Below are positions 45,081-58,444 of a DNA stretch of 64,000 bases, piece by piece. Within the stretch, counting starts at the first letter, position 1; each line of letters begins with the position of its first letter. The notes beneath the pieces were generated by a model, which saw nothing but the letters and a program-made list of their open reading frames with translations, searched no databases and had not been told where the DNA came from. Both the position numbers and the translations under genes were made by a program. The stretch is from Chelonoidis abingdonii (taxonomy: Eukaryota; Chordata; Testudines; Testudinidae): NCBI RefSeq assembly GCF_003597395.2, contig NC_133770.1:87579013-87643012 (forward strand), written 5' to 3'.

Positions 45081-48000
45081 CCCATGCAATACCACTGCAA
45101 TTCATAATTCATGCAACCACAAAAACAACATTTGTGAGTAACTCAGCAAAAAAGTGCCCCGTCTAGACAACACATCAAGTCTGTTGTGCTGCAAATAACA
45201 GGATTCCACCCCAGGTGTAAATTTTGACCAAATTTTGTTTAACTAAAAAGAAAAACAAAACATTTTGATAAGGTCAATATGTTTTTTAGAATGGAATGTT
45301 TTGATTTTTCATTTTTAAACATCGTTTTGTTATTATAATATAAAATAAAATAAATGTCAGTAATAATACAAAATGAAATGAAAATTGGAACAAACATTTT
45401 GATTTTATCAGAACAAAATTTTTCAATTAACTCTCGATTTTTTTTTTCAAAAATTTTGTTTTGCAGAAAATTTCAAAAATGTTGATTCTGTCTCAATTCA
45501 AGACAAAACAAATGTTTAAAATCTCAAAATTTTTCCTGGGACAGAAATTATGTTTCCCAGACATAGGGATATTTTGTAGATAAGTTGCAGACATGAAATA
45601 ATACTGAAACAACACTGTGTGTATTCTATACCTCGCTCTGCCATACTGAGACTGCTCCATGCAGAACGCAACTAAATGTGAACCAAAATATATATGTTAC
45701 AACTAAACTGAATAGTGATAAACCATCCCCTCGAAGAACTTTGTCAGTCTCATTCCTATTAGCTCCTGTTGCTAAGCAAACTGAAATTGATTGCCAATGT
45801 CGTACCAACAAGATTTCTGAAATGAAAATATGAATATGCAGAGCTACAAAAATTAAACCTATAAAGCAAAACTCTTATAGCAACTGTAGGTTTTTAAAAA
45901 AGAAAAAACTAGAGACTTTGAAAAATCCTCAGCTATACATTCTTATTAATTTTTTCTCATTTTTATATCTAACATTAAAGATTGCATCCTTTAGAATCTG
46001 TCTCATGAAGTGAAACCGATAAATTCAATAGCAATTACAGTCATGTATATGCTTTTGTATTTGAGCCATGGAACACAAATACTTATATCAATAAACTCAC
46101 ATGAAAAAATGGTCAAAGAACTTTTGCATTAATGTTATTAAATGAAAACATTTTCTCTCAAAATATAAATCAACATAACTATCTAGTAAGAAATGTACCA
46201 GTCTCTGACATGAGAAATATTTTCCATTCTCATGGCAGATACAAAACAAAGCAGCAGAACAAAGACAAACTTTGATTAGCTATTCAGATTACCTTAGACA
46301 AGGGTTTTCTTTCTGCAAACTTCATTTCTAGATACAGATTCTTGAAAAACAGCTGAACAAAAACGTGCAGCTGATGAAGCAAGAAAATATTTACAAAACA
46401 GATACGAAGTCATCTCCAGGGGGGAGTGGGGAGAAGCAGAGGCTAAACCATGTAAATTAAATCTGTAATCCTGATTAGAAAAATATGCCAGATTTTTAAC
46501 ATAGAGCTCAAGAACACCAAAAAGGACAACAACCTGCTTTATGGTCTGTTTCTTCAGAAGAATGTTTCTAACAAACACAAATCCAAGCAATGGAGATGAA
46601 AAAAGCCATCAGCACATAATATTAAAGAGAAACCAGGACTCATTTCAAGCTTTGTTGATTTATTTTATATATATATAAACAGATCCCAGGAACAACATCA
46701 GAGCTCTCTGTCCAGAAGAGTGCAGTGCTAGGAACAGCTAAGATACTGCGCAGAACCCTCAAACTCCCAGGCCTCTGGTAGAGGACCCGAGGTTGAGGAA
46801 GACACATACCACCCATAGGGGTGAGAGGGGAATTTAAATTTTATATATATATATATAAAAAAACATGTCTTTCTTTTTTTGATTTCTCATTAAACGTGCT
46901 CAGATTCAACTTCCCTTTTAAAATACTAAGGAGTATCTCACCCTGCAACTTCAGCTTTTGCAAAGCACAGATGCACAGTCTACTTATGAAAGGCATAGAT
47001 ATTATATTCCATCACTGCACACTGTGATTATGGACATCTGAAGCTTTACAAATTGTGAGAGGCAGGAAATTGCATAGGAAAAATGTTTATGATGCTCATC
47101 CAACAGAAAGCACTACTCATAGCAAACAGCACAACATATGATGGACTTAATCCTTAACCCCACTCTACACCCCAGATGATAAAAAGCCAATGTAGCTGAC
47201 TCCTATCCACCCTCTGAAGTCCTCAGGGTAGGGGGAATTCTAGGGGCATTGCAAGGGGCAGGAGGTATAGACAGAGAGATGCTGCACTCCAGCCATCCTC
47301 AAATGGCAGACAATCCCTGTGGGCCATTCCTAACCAAACATAGTTTAAAGCACCAGGGCTGTACCAAACTACACCAAGTGCCAAATGAGCCCCTAGCCAG
47401 CCAGAGGAGTGAAAAGCAGCAAATGATTTTCCCTTTTCAGTTCTGCCCTTTCATATAAGGTCTGAAGCCAGTGTGGGTAATGTCCATGTTGTAGCGTGAC
47501 TGTACTACATGCATTTTTGAATACAAATGTGTATCTAAACACGCTGTATGTGCACAGTAACTCTACCCCTATTCCTAAGAAACCCAAGTAACACCTTCTG
47601 TGTTTTCACAATTTGCGAGCAGAATGTGATTAGGAAGCCTGCAAACCACATGGGACCGTTATTTTTATTTATTCCTTCAAACTACTAATCAGAAAAGTAC
47701 TATATTTAAATGTACATCTCTCTCTGGACTGGTTTTATCTGCTGTAGAAGCAAGATATTTTCAGCGGGGATCCTGAAGCTGGAAGCTTTATTTTTTGTAA
47801 GCTGCCTAGCAGCCTGTCAAAAGCTAAATTCCAGTTTACAGCTGAAAACCATGAGGAAATTCCGAAGCCTTTAAAAATTATACAAATGAGATCTTAATCC
47901 CAGCCTTCCTCACCAAAGGGGACTCTATATCTGGGCAAATTTACTTTGAATGTTTGTTTGCAGATATTTGGATAACTGGAAAACTAGAGAAAAAATGCTA

Positions 48001-48660
48001 TTTTTGTTAGCATTTGTGATTCACCTCCATACTTCTTATGACCATAATGAAACAGCAGAGAGAGCCCTGTAACCACAGATTAGTCAATCTGGAGTTATGT
48101 TGCAGTTGCTGCCTCAATTTCCCCTCAAAGACGGTTTTCTCCAGAACTGATAGGGTGAGTTGAGCCTCTGACCAAATCACAAAAATCCCTTTCTGGGGTA
48201 AAGAAGAGTCCAAAACAAAATAAAGTGTCATTCACCTCTCTCCAGGTCAAGTCTTTCACCATGGTTGCAGGGGAATGTCCTGAAAGGACCAGAATTTGGA
48301 CAGGAATGGGTCATGTCTACTTTTAAAGAGACAGCCCACCTATGACCAGTCCCAAGTATTTATCTGTAGGAGCTGCCAGGACAAGTCTTCTAAAGACAAG
48401 TGATCAAGAGCAGCCTTTACTTACGCAAAACAAAAGAGAACACACAAAACCGCATATAAGACAGGAGAATGTGGAGGTGGGTCAGATCCTGGTAGCAGAG
48501 CTGGGTTAAAGTTTTCAGCTGAAACTTTTTTTTCCGGTCTTCAAAAATGCAGGTTTGGGTTGACAGAAACATTTCACAAATTCGTGTCAATTTCAGCAAA
48601 CTGTTTCAGTTAAAACAATAAAGGAAAATAATTCGGAAGGTGCTATTTCAAAAAATAAGG
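45081..48660. other. MYRIP intron, low-complexity and unclassified
   Basis: 45190-45520 is rich in AAAATTT-type motifs. (AT)n tracts at 46668-46677 and 46841-46858. No gene recognised. Several minus-strand frames (for example 46294-46590) lack motifs and splice sites. Confidence 0.45.
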
Positions 48661-48679
48661 AGAAGAGGGCAGATCGGGT

Positions 48680-48775
48680 CCACAGACTCTGGCCCTTAGG
48701 CATCGCTGTCGTGAGTGCCAGGGCAGCTCTGCGGACTCTGGCCATTAGGCCTCGCTGCCCTGAGGACAAGAGCTC
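48680..48775. repeat. Two-unit tandem repeat of about 47 bp
   Basis: CAGACTCTGGCCCTTAGGCA plus TCGCTGTCGTGAGTGCC is followed by CGGACTCTGGCCATTAGGCC plus TCGCTGCCCTGAGGAC. Confidence 0.6.
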
Positions 48776-48946
48776 CTCCCTAATCTCCATTTGCTAGGCT
48801 TGCTACCCTGACTGCGAGGAGCCACATTCACCGAGAGTATTCTCCCCACCATGACGGCCTGAAACCCTGCTACACGTGGTATTTGAATCCAAAGAAGAGT
48901 AATTTATATGGCATTCCCAAGGTGGTATAATGGACAGTACTACACG

Positions 48947-49055
48947 GGCAGGGATTTAAAGGGCCCTTTAAATCAGCAGCCGGTGTGGCCCGGTACGGCA
49001 TACTGGCTCTTGCCGGTACACCGTACCAGGCCATACCGGCTTACTTTCACCTCTG
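48947..49055. mobile_element. Truncated hAT-type element
   Basis: GGGATTTAAAGGGCCC, then GGCCCGGTACGGCATACTGG and GGCTTACTTTCACCTCTG match one end of the element at 21295-21828. The other end is missing. Confidence 0.8.
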
Positions 49056-49157
49056 CTGGGATGATTTAGCTGGGTATTGGCCCTGCTTTGAGCAGGGGAG
49101 TTGGACTAGATGACCTCCCGATGTCCCTTCCAACCCTGATATTCTGTGATTCTATAA
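49056..49157 (+). mobile_element. CR1 3' end with octamer tail
   Basis: GGGATGATTTAGCTGGG, CCTGCTTTGAGCAGGGGAG, TTGGACTAGATGACCTCCCG and the tail ATTCTGTGATTCTATA are the classic avian/reptile CR1 3' end. It begins immediately after the hAT fragment, which probably landed in it. Confidence 0.88.
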
Positions 49158-49920
49158 ACCACATTTTATTTCCTATCAAGCTCCATGTCCATGGAAATCT
49201 CACTCTTTCAGAATGAAACTCGGTGTAGGTAATGACAGCTTAGTTTCTACTTTTTGGAGTATCCGGCGTGTGCACACCTAAAAATCCTGCTGCAAGAACT
49301 GAAGAACTAAGACAATCCAAGCTAGGACTATTGAGCTCCCTAAAGGCTACAAGCATGGAATGATTCATAAAACCATGCTTAAATTGAATTATAATGAAAT
49401 ATAGGCCACAGGAAAGAGAATCTCTGGACAAGATTCAAATAGAGCTGAAACACAAGCGCTTATTAACAAAGGACACAGAAAACTTTTTCAAAGTAGGCCC
49501 AAACTCCAACCCCTCATTCATATACAAGTGCTTATGGCCTTATATTATGTTTAATAACTATTAGAGAAAGCAAACACTGCACACATTTTACTGTATTCAT
49601 TATAATACAATGAATAATCATACCTTAGGAATCATTATTATAGGTATGACTGGTAGTACCACCAATTTATTATTATTATTAATGGAGTACTGTTATTCAT
49701 TTTATTATAATAAGGAGTACACTAAAAATTGTTCCAACAAAATTCTGCCTAATGCAGACGTGCTGCAAGGAAAATTTTAGACCGAATGATTAAAGCTTGT
49801 CCAAGTTGTAAGCAACTTAAAACAGTGTCTTATAACAGAAAGCGTTGGGCAATCTTAATGATGACATATATAGTATATTAAAATAATTATTTAAATTATG
49901 ACTTAATAACACTGTATCTC
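49158..49920. other. MYRIP intron, nothing recognised
   Basis: AT-rich; (TTA)n-like run at 49665-49683. Confidence 0.5.
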
Positions 49921-49921
49921 A

Positions 49922-50150
49922 CTTTTACAGCACCTTTCACTCATGGATCTTAAACATTAATTAAGCCTCAAAAAAAGAATGGGCAAGTTAGCTCAATATT
50001 ATTACCCGCATTTTACAGATGAGAAACTGAAGCACAGAGAAGTGAAGTGACTTGCCCACAGTTAGACAAGAGGACTGTGAAAGTGAGAACAGAATTCAGA
50101 TTTCCTGACTCCAGATCCCACGCTTCAATCACAAGATGATTCTTCTCCTT
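49922..50150 (-). repeat. MIR/CORE-type SINE
   Basis: CAGCACCTTTCACTCATGGATC, then TATTATTACCCGCATTTTACAGATGAG, AACTGAAGCACAGAGAAG, GTGACTTGCCCACAG and TTTCCTGACTCCAGATCCC is the reversed MIR body with its L2-like tail. Confidence 0.8.
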
Positions 50151-50274
50151 ATGAAATATATAAGCACTCTAGAATATCTTCTTGGTATCTCCAGATAAGG
50201 TATAGTTTACACAGAAATAAAAAACAAAACATACGGCAGTGTGAGCAACTTCTCTGTGCAAATTATGTATCAAT

Positions 50275-50512
50275 GGGTGTGTCTACAGTGCATCTGGAGG
50301 CATAATTCCCTGCTCAGGTAGATGCACCTGCGCTAGGTACACTCGAGCTAAAATGCTAAAAACAGTAATGTGGCCATGGCAGCGCAGCTGGTGACACAGG
50401 GTAGCCACCCGAGTGCTTACCTAGGCTACCTTGCCGTTTATAATGTGCTAACTCCATTAGAGCTAGCATGCGTACAGGTACCCAAGTTGGATATTACAGT
50501 GTAGATGTACTC
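50275..50512. mobile_element. Harbinger-type MITE
   Basis: Left end GGGTGTGTCTACAGTGCA and right end TTACAGTGTAGATGTACTC are inverted and of Harbinger type; TAA follows on the right (50513-50515). No protein. Confidence 0.65.
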
Positions 50513-50515
50513 TAA

Positions 50516-53500
50516 GAATAAAAGAAATTAGTCCTTGCAAAATCTTTTGTATAAGTATGAATTACAACCTTCTGTGAGATCTAGGGTCAGAGTTAGTTAG
50601 CAGATAATGGACAAAATTCTCTTCTAAATTCACTAGACATGCACTGTACTGGGGCTTGGAAACAACACATATCCCATAGTTTTGGGGACTGTTTTGTTAA
50701 GTTACAGGAAAAGAACTATAAATGGCTGAATATGTAATGATAGGTGAAAAGCTTGATACAGTACTGATAAGCTGCACAGAGCTTATTTAGCACTCTTTCC
50801 ATGACAACTTTGCTCAAACAGCAATCAGGCAAACAAGGAATTCCCATTTTTAACTGGAACTTCACAATTACACAATATATTCCTCACCCAGCTCTTACCA
50901 TATAGATCCCGTTGTATGATGTGTGGTCTCTATGGCAGTCCAACTATTGGGAATGTTGTGGTTTTAGTGACCAGTGCTTTTAGGCCAAAATGAGCTTCCT
51001 CAATTAATTGTTAATATTTTCTTATTTGGAAACAGATCACTTCTTAAAAGATTACTGTCTGCCCTTTTATCACCAAAACCACATTTTAAAAAGTACCGAT
51101 GGCTAACATCAAAAAGCCTTCACGTTCACATGGCTGTTGAAGAGTCAGTTGTCATTCCAGTCTGATGCTTTCATCATGGTTTACAAACAAGATCACAATA
51201 TTAACATTTTGGCATTTGCTAGGATTATTGGCAGCTATACACAGTAGGAGACAAAGCAGAGAAATGGAACTGCCCGCACTCTCCATCATGCCCAGATGCA
51301 ATGTCACTCTCCAGATCCATCTGCAGCGTGACATTTATGTAAAAGCTCTCCTCTTTATGATGATCTTGCTTTGATGCTATTACAAAATGATACATCCACA
51401 AATTCCAGAATATTCTGAAAGGCTAAATGCATAGCTATGCATCTATTAAACCACTTAAAATCTACAGTGAGTTAACATTAGGGCTCTGGTTTAACCTGCA
51501 TAAGCATGGAAAGGAAAGTAGCCTCACTTCTGAGTAAGTCGCTGGGACTGCAAGAAGGTTAGAAAAATGGGTGATGTTACAGACATTTTGATACTTTGGC
51601 ATATGGAGTGAGTTATGTACAGAGCATCAGCCTTAATTCTAAACATTCTTTCTGTTTGTCTAATGTAGACTGAATTTTTTAACCTATTTCATTTCCATAT
51701 GTTAGGCAGTATAGGGAGGACAGCTTGACAGCAGGACTGCACATGGCACAAAATTACTTTTGGAGGACATCAGACCTGTGTATGGTGTCTCAGACTTAAA
51801 GGAGTCTCATGTTCAAGATGTTTCTGCTGTGTCTGCCAGCACAAAACTACCGTGTGTGCTATCACCAGTACTGTAGCTGGGCTTTGTCCAAGTTCCCCAC
51901 CATTCACTGTCTGCTGAGTAGGTGTTTTGTACAGAGATACAACTTAATTGACAGATGAACATGCTCCTCCACATAGAGAAGCTCCTGTTTATCATATAAG
52001 CACTTGATACTATGGGAGTAGTACGGGGGTGAGAATGTGGTCTATGGAGAGGAAAACTTAGCAAGAAGGTCGGGGAAGATCGAGGAAAATACTGAAAGCC
52101 TTCTTCAGCATTAAGTCACCAATCACATGTGCATCAATTTGTACAGTTGCCAGCTACTGCCTTTTGACAGAATACCTGATGCCTTTTTGTGTTCTACAAG
52201 TATTTAACCTTAATCATCAATTTAGGAGAAGAGGCCAAAGAAAGAAAGTTACTTGACTCCACAGCATTAGTTTACATCCCGGGACATAAATTCACTTCTA
52301 TTTGTTTTTATGTGGCTTGACAACTGCTGTATCCAGCTGCTGCTGTAACATAAATATCATGGGTAAGAATGGCCCCATACTGTAGAATGATAGGGTTAGA
52401 AGGGACTGCAAGAGTCATTACATTTGGCTCCCATAAGTCACTGCTTATACATGTATGCTAATGGCAGGCTCAAAGCAAAATCCCAGCTCAGAATATTTCT
52501 GAACTTGTTTTTAAACACGGATCAAATCCAACTTCAGGGTGTTTGGATTTGGGCCATTAAAGAGCTATTATTATGCATTATTTTTGAGCTTGGAGCCAAG
52601 GGTTTGATTTGCTTCTCCCTAATAAATATGTTTACTTCATTCTCTGAAATATCTGTGACTTTCCATTGTGTAAAAGCCCAGCTCTGCCACTCTTGGTACT
52701 ACTGAATTATATTTTGGTTTGTTCATCGTCAGTCCATGTCCGATTAAAGGATGCTTTGGCTACATTTTTGTTCAGAGTGGGATCCTGCCTGGCTCAGGCT
52801 GAGGGTTTCTCTCTACTGCAGCTGCTATCATCCTTTGTGCTACTTGAATATTCTCTCTCATCTAAACTTTCTGTGGTCTTTTAATCCTGCTACTACCTGT
52901 GCAACGTTTCTGAGTGATGCTGATCTTGGTGCCCTCCCTGGATGGCCTATCATACTTAAATGCAAATAGGCAGAAATGCTGGCACTCAGTTTTTGCTGCT
53001 TTTATTAACAAGGTTCAAATCAGCTATTATCTTTGTGAAATTTTCATATAAAAAGAGGAGAATCTCTGGGAAAGTCTCAATATTATTATATAAGATTCTA
53101 TGCAATACTTGTAATAGTCTATATTATACTATATTTTGTGATTGAGCTTTACGTATTTTTTCAGGCTTAGAGCTGAGGAAAGGCCCAATCTCCTCACAGT
53201 ATCTCAAATGAGGGATGAAGTGCACGCTTCACAGGAAGAGCATTATTCACTTACACAGCCCCCATCTGAAGTGCAACACTGCCGGATCAGCTATGTAACT
53301 TGTTTCAGCAACAGCTTTCCCATCAGTGCCTCCTACTGGAAGTGTCTTTTTTGGATCCACATGGGAAGCAGCCAAGAACACATGAAATATCCAAAGGAGG
53401 CTCTTCACTTCCCTGTACTGTTTTTGGCATTTGTCTACTCTACTTTAAGTACATTAACTCCCCCATGTGACTATCGCGCTGCTGACAGTGCTCAGGCAGA

Positions 53501-55329
53501 ACCTTCATTGGGGTAGCAGCTGCTGCCATGCTCCCATAGGACTCAACAGATGCCTGGGCCTCACTTTGGGCACTGAGGCACAGGGTCAGAATGCTCCTTT
53601 GTTGATACTCTACAGATGTGTCCACAGAGCCCCGGTACCTACGTGTACCCCAGAAATACAGCTCACCTCTTTTGGACAATGAAAGCATTGTGGGTGTGGC
53701 CTACTCCATGCCTCATATAAGGTAAGGTGGTGCCAATATTTGGAGTGCAGTCTGCTCCCTTTTCCTCCACCAGCATCAACATCTTCAGCTATTTTCCTAG
53801 TATTCTTATTCTTCCTCCCTGCTCTCCTCCTCTTCCTCTACCTACCACCAAAATACCAAAAGTATCTAAGTAATGTGCTAATGCACGTTTGTACAGCAAC
53901 TCTCTTTCTTTCTCACACACTACCACTTTTTTCCTTCCTTAAAACTCATTTGAAAGATACAATTTTTGAAAGATGGCTGCTATCCCAACTTGCGTGTCTA
54001 GCTGACAACAGTATGTCACAGTTGCATATATGTCTGTGCAACACCCAGCCCTCCTTGAGCTAACTTGCATCAATTTCTTTTTCAGCCAAAGCAAATGTTT
54101 CTTAAAAAATTTCCTAAATCAATCAATCAATAAATAAAGGGGTCTGAAAACATATGACACAGTTTTGGTGGGAAATTCCACAATAATATTAGGAAAAAAA
54201 TGGATGTGTTCATAGAGCACTAACAAGCACATTGAAACCCATAAAGAATCCAAAAAGTAATGGCAAGTGTAATTACATTTTCAATAGTAACCTTTCAAGT
54301 TCATATTTTGAAAATGTTCTACAAACCTAGGGAGACAAGACATTTTATTTTAAAGCACTAACATAGGGCAGTAACCTTTGAAAATTTGGATAGTAAAATC
54401 ATTAGAATCACTTTTAGGAGAAAAGGGTTCCCAAAGGACTTGGGCACATTCAAATGTATGCAATTCCAGCTACATTAGAAACAGAATGCATTAAAAATCT
54501 TTCGTGATTAAAGGGATATACAATTATTGTTTGCATATTTTTTCTCTCTCTCCCTTCCCCTCATCCCCAAAACCCCTCAGTAGCCCTGCTGGGGCAATGC
54601 AGTCCTGCACCACCCTTTAAACCAGTCTGTCACTAAATGGCACAGACTAGTCCCAAATCTAGAGGGTTTACCACTTGTCGATGTCCTTTTAACAGCTCAT
54701 ACTAGTGTGCATTAGAACTATTGCAACATCACCCTGCAAATATCCATAGACTAAAAGAGAAACGGTTGCCAACTCTTATGATTTCATTGAGAGACTTGCG
54801 CTGTTTGGTGTACTTCTTAGACCCTCAGTTTCTGAAGCCAAGTGATTATGTGAAAATCTCAGCTTTCCTTAAAAAAAGTTTGTAGCAGTGATGGGTTCAG
54901 AGCTGGGGAAAGGTTAAGTGTGCAGGCTGAAAAGAGTATTCTTGGTACTATGAGCAAAAAAGGCTATTTCCTGCTATCTGATCCCTTCTGAATTCAGATG
55001 CAGAGGCCTTTGGACATTCTTTATAAATAAACTAAACTGCATCAAAGAAATACCTATCACCAATTTCTACTCCCTACTGATTACCACACACTGCAGTTTC
55101 AATACATTTTCCAATATGAAACCCTGTAATAAAAGAATTTCACAACTAAATTACTGGGATTTTAACATACTCATTCTTGCTGCTTTATGCTGCTCAGGCA
55201 GAGCAAGGCAGCCAGAAAGCTCTGATAAAGGGGTAACGGGGCACACCTGAAATGGGGGAACCCCAGATAACATAAAGGCGGTATACCCAGCTCCATGCAC
55301 AATGCAACCATGACCCCTGCAGGCATAGG
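50516..55329. other. MYRIP intron, mostly unclassified
   Basis: 52383-52440 (GATAGGGTTAGAAGGGACTGC) looks like a reversed CR1 tail. 53160-53690 is a GC-richer tract with moderately long frames on both strands but no motif. No gene is supported. Confidence 0.45.
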
Positions 55330-56310
55330 AACGTTGGGAGCAGAAGAGAGCTGGAACATGCTGCACTCTGGAGAACTTTACCATCTCATACAGTCCCCAG
55401 CTAAAACCCCTCGAACGCATCATCAGGGAGCTACAACCCGTCCTGGACAATGATCCCACACTTTCATAGGCCTTGGGAGGCAGTGGCCAGTCCTCGCCTA
55501 CAGACAAACTGCCAACCTGAAGCATATTCTCACCAGTAACTGCACACCGCACCATAGTAACTCTAGCTCAGGAACCAATCCATACAATAAATCTCGATAC
55601 CAACTGTGCCCACATATCTACACCAGCGACACCATCACAGGACCTAACCAGATCAGCCACACCATCACCGGTTCATTCACCTGCATGTCCACCAATGTAA
55701 TATACGCCATCATATGCCAGCAATGCCCCTCTGCTATGTACATCGACCAAACTAGAACAGTCACTACGGAAAAGGATAAACGGACACAAAATCAGATATT
55801 AGGAATGGCAATATACAAAAACCTGTAGGAGAGCACTTCAACCTCTCCGGCCACACTATAGCAGATTTAAGGTGGCCATCCTACAGCAAAAAAAACTTCA
55901 AGGACCAGACTTCAAAGAGAAACTGGTGGCTTCAGTTCATCTGCAATTTGACACCATCAGCTCAGGATTAAACAAAGACTGTGAATGGCTTGCCAACTAC
56001 AAAAGTAGTTTCTCCTCCCTTGGTTTTCACACTCAACTGCTAGAAGAGGGCTCATCCTCCCTGACTGAACTAACCTTGTTATCTCTAGCTTGCTTCTTGC
56101 TTGCACATATATATATAATATATAACACACACACATACACACACACACACACCACCTACCTACCCTGGAAATTTCCACGACATGCATCTGACGAAGTGGG
56201 TATTCACCCACGAAAGCTCATCCTCCAAAACGTCTGTTAGTCTATAAGTGCACCAGAATTCTTTGCTGCTTTACGATCCAGACTAACACAGCTACCCCTC
56301 TGATACTTTA
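55330..56310 (+). mobile_element. Penelope-like retroelement, 3' half with GIY-YIG remnant
   Basis: Plus-strand protein pieces: LAYRQTANLKHILTSN, RYQLCPHIYTSDTITGPN, then the GIY-YIG endonuclease start FTCMSTNVIYAIICQQCPSA followed by MYIDQT (55690-55760), and after a frame change KPVGEHFNLSGHTIADL. The second signature motif has Asp where the family has Gly (YID for YIG). A one-base insertion in an A-run near 55789 and other changes destroy the frame. The 3' UTR includes (AT)n/(CA)n at 56106-56152 and ends with GACGAAGTGGGTATTCACCC, TCTGTTAGTCTATAAG and CTACCCCTCTGATACTT. The reverse transcriptase domain is missing (5' truncated). Confidence 0.85.
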
Positions 56311-56463
56311 CAGCATAATAGCCCCTAGGTGCAATTACAAACCTAAAACAAGTTAGAAGAGCACCATTGCTGGGCCCTAGCTAAGGGGAGGCAAAAAGGT
56401 GGCTTAGAGCTATATTTGTTCCACCCCACACACACCATCACATTCCAACTACTTTGGTGCAAA

Positions 56464-58444
56464 TAGGGTGACCAGATCATAGAATGAAATCTCGGGATGC
56501 GGGGGGGGGGGGGGAAACGGAGGGGGAAAAAAAGCCGTTTCACAGGGACTGGGGAAATTAGCCAGGCCCTGGCCGCACTGCGGCTGCGCGTGTTGCCCTC
56601 CCGTGGCCCTGGGCACATACAGCATGTCCCGCCACCCCGCGGGAAGGAGCCTGTCATAATAGATAGGTAAGGTAAGGTTAATTTTCTTTTACCTGTAAAG
56701 GGTGAACAAAGGGAATCAAACACCTGACAGAGGACCAATCAGAGAACTGGAGTTTTAAAAGTCAGGGCGGGAATTGTGTACTCTGGGTCTTTGTGTTTCT
56801 CCCAGCTATGGAGGAAACAGCTTCTCCTGCTAACTCCTATTTCTTTCTAATTTTTCCTACAAAGTGTGAGTACAAAGGCAACAAGGCAAATAGGCATGTA
56901 TATGGCTTTGTGTTGTATTTAATGTGTGGTGTACTGTGTTGGACTCTGTAATTGGGCTTACTCTTTTAAATCAGACTGTTATTCATATTTTCTCTAAGCA
57001 AGAGCTGTATTGATTCTTAAATGCAGTAACATTGTTTTGTATTTCTTTCTTTTTATATAAGTTTTCTTTCTAAACCTTGTGGAGTTTCTTTACCTAGTGA
57101 GGCAGAGGGGAGAGAATCTCTGTGCCCAGAGCTCTGTTTTATCGGTGACAGGCTAGAGGGGGAGGGAAAGCCCAACTCTGTGTCTCACCTTCTATTGTCC
57201 CAGGGCGGAAAAGGCTACAGGACAAGGGAGGGGGATCTCTTGTGTGATGCTGACTAGGTGTATGCATAGCCTCGGGGAAGCTAGATTGCCCCTCGGTTGT
57301 ATCAAGGAGTGAAGTATGCATCGCATGGCTAACCCAGGAAAGGGGGGGAAGCTGGGGGATGAGATAGGGAGACCCAGGGGTCTGGGTCTTGGGGGGTTTC
57401 TCCAGGGAAAGTCTGGGGGGACCAGAGCGAGGCAGGCGCTATATTCCTGTCTGGTGGCAGCGAGATAGATCCAAGCTGGGTATAAGCTTGGGGAAGGTTC
57501 ACAGTAAACACTCAGATGTTGAACTCTAAGTCCAGATTTGAGATAGACGTTTACTACAGAGCCGCACCTGGAGCGCACCCGAGCGGGAGAGGCGCAGGGC
57601 TCTGGAGCGGTCATGTAAAGTTTATCGGCTCGGGGGGAACCCCAGCCGGCTCCTCGCCCCTGCAGGGGGGTAGCATCCCTGCCCCGCTTCAGCATGTCCT
57701 GCCGGCCACTGCAGGCCAGGTAAGGAGCCGACTCCCTCCCTCCCCCCTCATCCTGGCTCCTCAGCTGAGCGGCATTCCTCCTCCCTCCCATGCTTGGAGC
57801 TGTAATGGTGGCGCAAGCCTGGAGGAAGGGAGTGGTGGAGCAGCTTCCAGTTCCTGGAGCTGGTGGTGAGTACGAGCTCTGGCACCGGGCAGGCAAGGGG
57901 GACTGGCACGGGGACTGCTCCCCCAGGAAGGAGATGGGGGGGGTCAGCTGAGGAGCCAGGACGAGGGGGGTGGGGGGGACTCGGCTCCTTACCTGGACTG
58001 CAGCGGTTGGCGAAACATGCTGAAGCAGGGCGGGGACGCTACCCCCCTACAGGGGCGAGGAGCCGGCCGGGGTCCCCCTCAAGCCAATAAACTTTACATG
58101 GCCCGCTTGCACAACCCCGAGCTGCTCTCCCCGGCCGCTGCCGGGGTCTGGAGCCCTGGAGCCCCCCCGGCTCCCTCCAGGCTTACGCCACCATTACAGC
58201 TGCAAGCTTGGGAGGGAGGAGGAAATGGAATACCACGTGCTTGGGGAAGAGGAGGGGCCAGGGTGGGGATTTGGGGAGGGATCCAATAGGGGAAGGAAGG
58301 GGCGGAGTCATGGGGGCGAGAGTCCCTCCAGGAGGGCAAAATTGGTTGCTTGCGCAGTGTCCTGATCGCACATGGGTCGGAACGCGGGACAAAGAAGCAA
58401 ATAGCGGGAGAGTCCCGATAAAATCGGGACATCTGGTCACCGTA
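56464..58444. mobile_element. hAT-like foldback element, interrupted by an LTR
   Basis: Left end TAGGGTGACCAGATC and right end ACATCTGGTCACCGTA are inverted. Interior pieces pair as inverted repeats: the segment at 57639-57692 (CCGGCTCCTCGCCCCTGCAG...) with 58014-58066, and 57776-57825 (GGAGCTGTAATGGTGGCG) with 58171-58230. The pairs interleave instead of nesting, so it is more complex than a simple hairpin. A 14-base G-run is near 56502-56515. The 907 bp LTR at 56652-57558 lies in the left part. An 8 bp target duplication is not preserved. Long GC-rich frames here are not genes. Confidence 0.8.
56652..57558 (+). mobile_element. Solo LTR of an endogenous retrovirus, 907 bp
   Basis: Starts TGTCATAATAGATAGG and ends GTTTACTACA, with a perfect 5 bp duplication GAGCC at 56647-56651 and 57559-57563. 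Contains GAGGACCAATCAGAG (CCAAT box) near 56731 and GTGGCAGCGAG near 57464. The start resembles the minus-strand LTR piece at 59010-59551 (TGTCNTAA..., CCTGTAAAGGGT, GACCAATCAG), so both belong to related families; that relation sets the orientation. No internal viral sequence. Confidence 0.9.

Noticed and set aside
51805..51835. CTGTGTCTGCCAGCA string like the end of the Slac2 zinc-finger exon
   Set aside because: It is on the plus strand, the wrong one, and lacks flanking cysteine codons and splice sites.
53142..53690. Moderately long frames on both strands
   Set aside because: No domain, no splice signals linking to another frame, overlapping on opposite strands.
57192..57896. 234 codon minus-strand open frame, the longest in the window
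   Set aside because: It spans the junction between a solo LTR and a GC-rich foldback element, with no domain and very biased composition.
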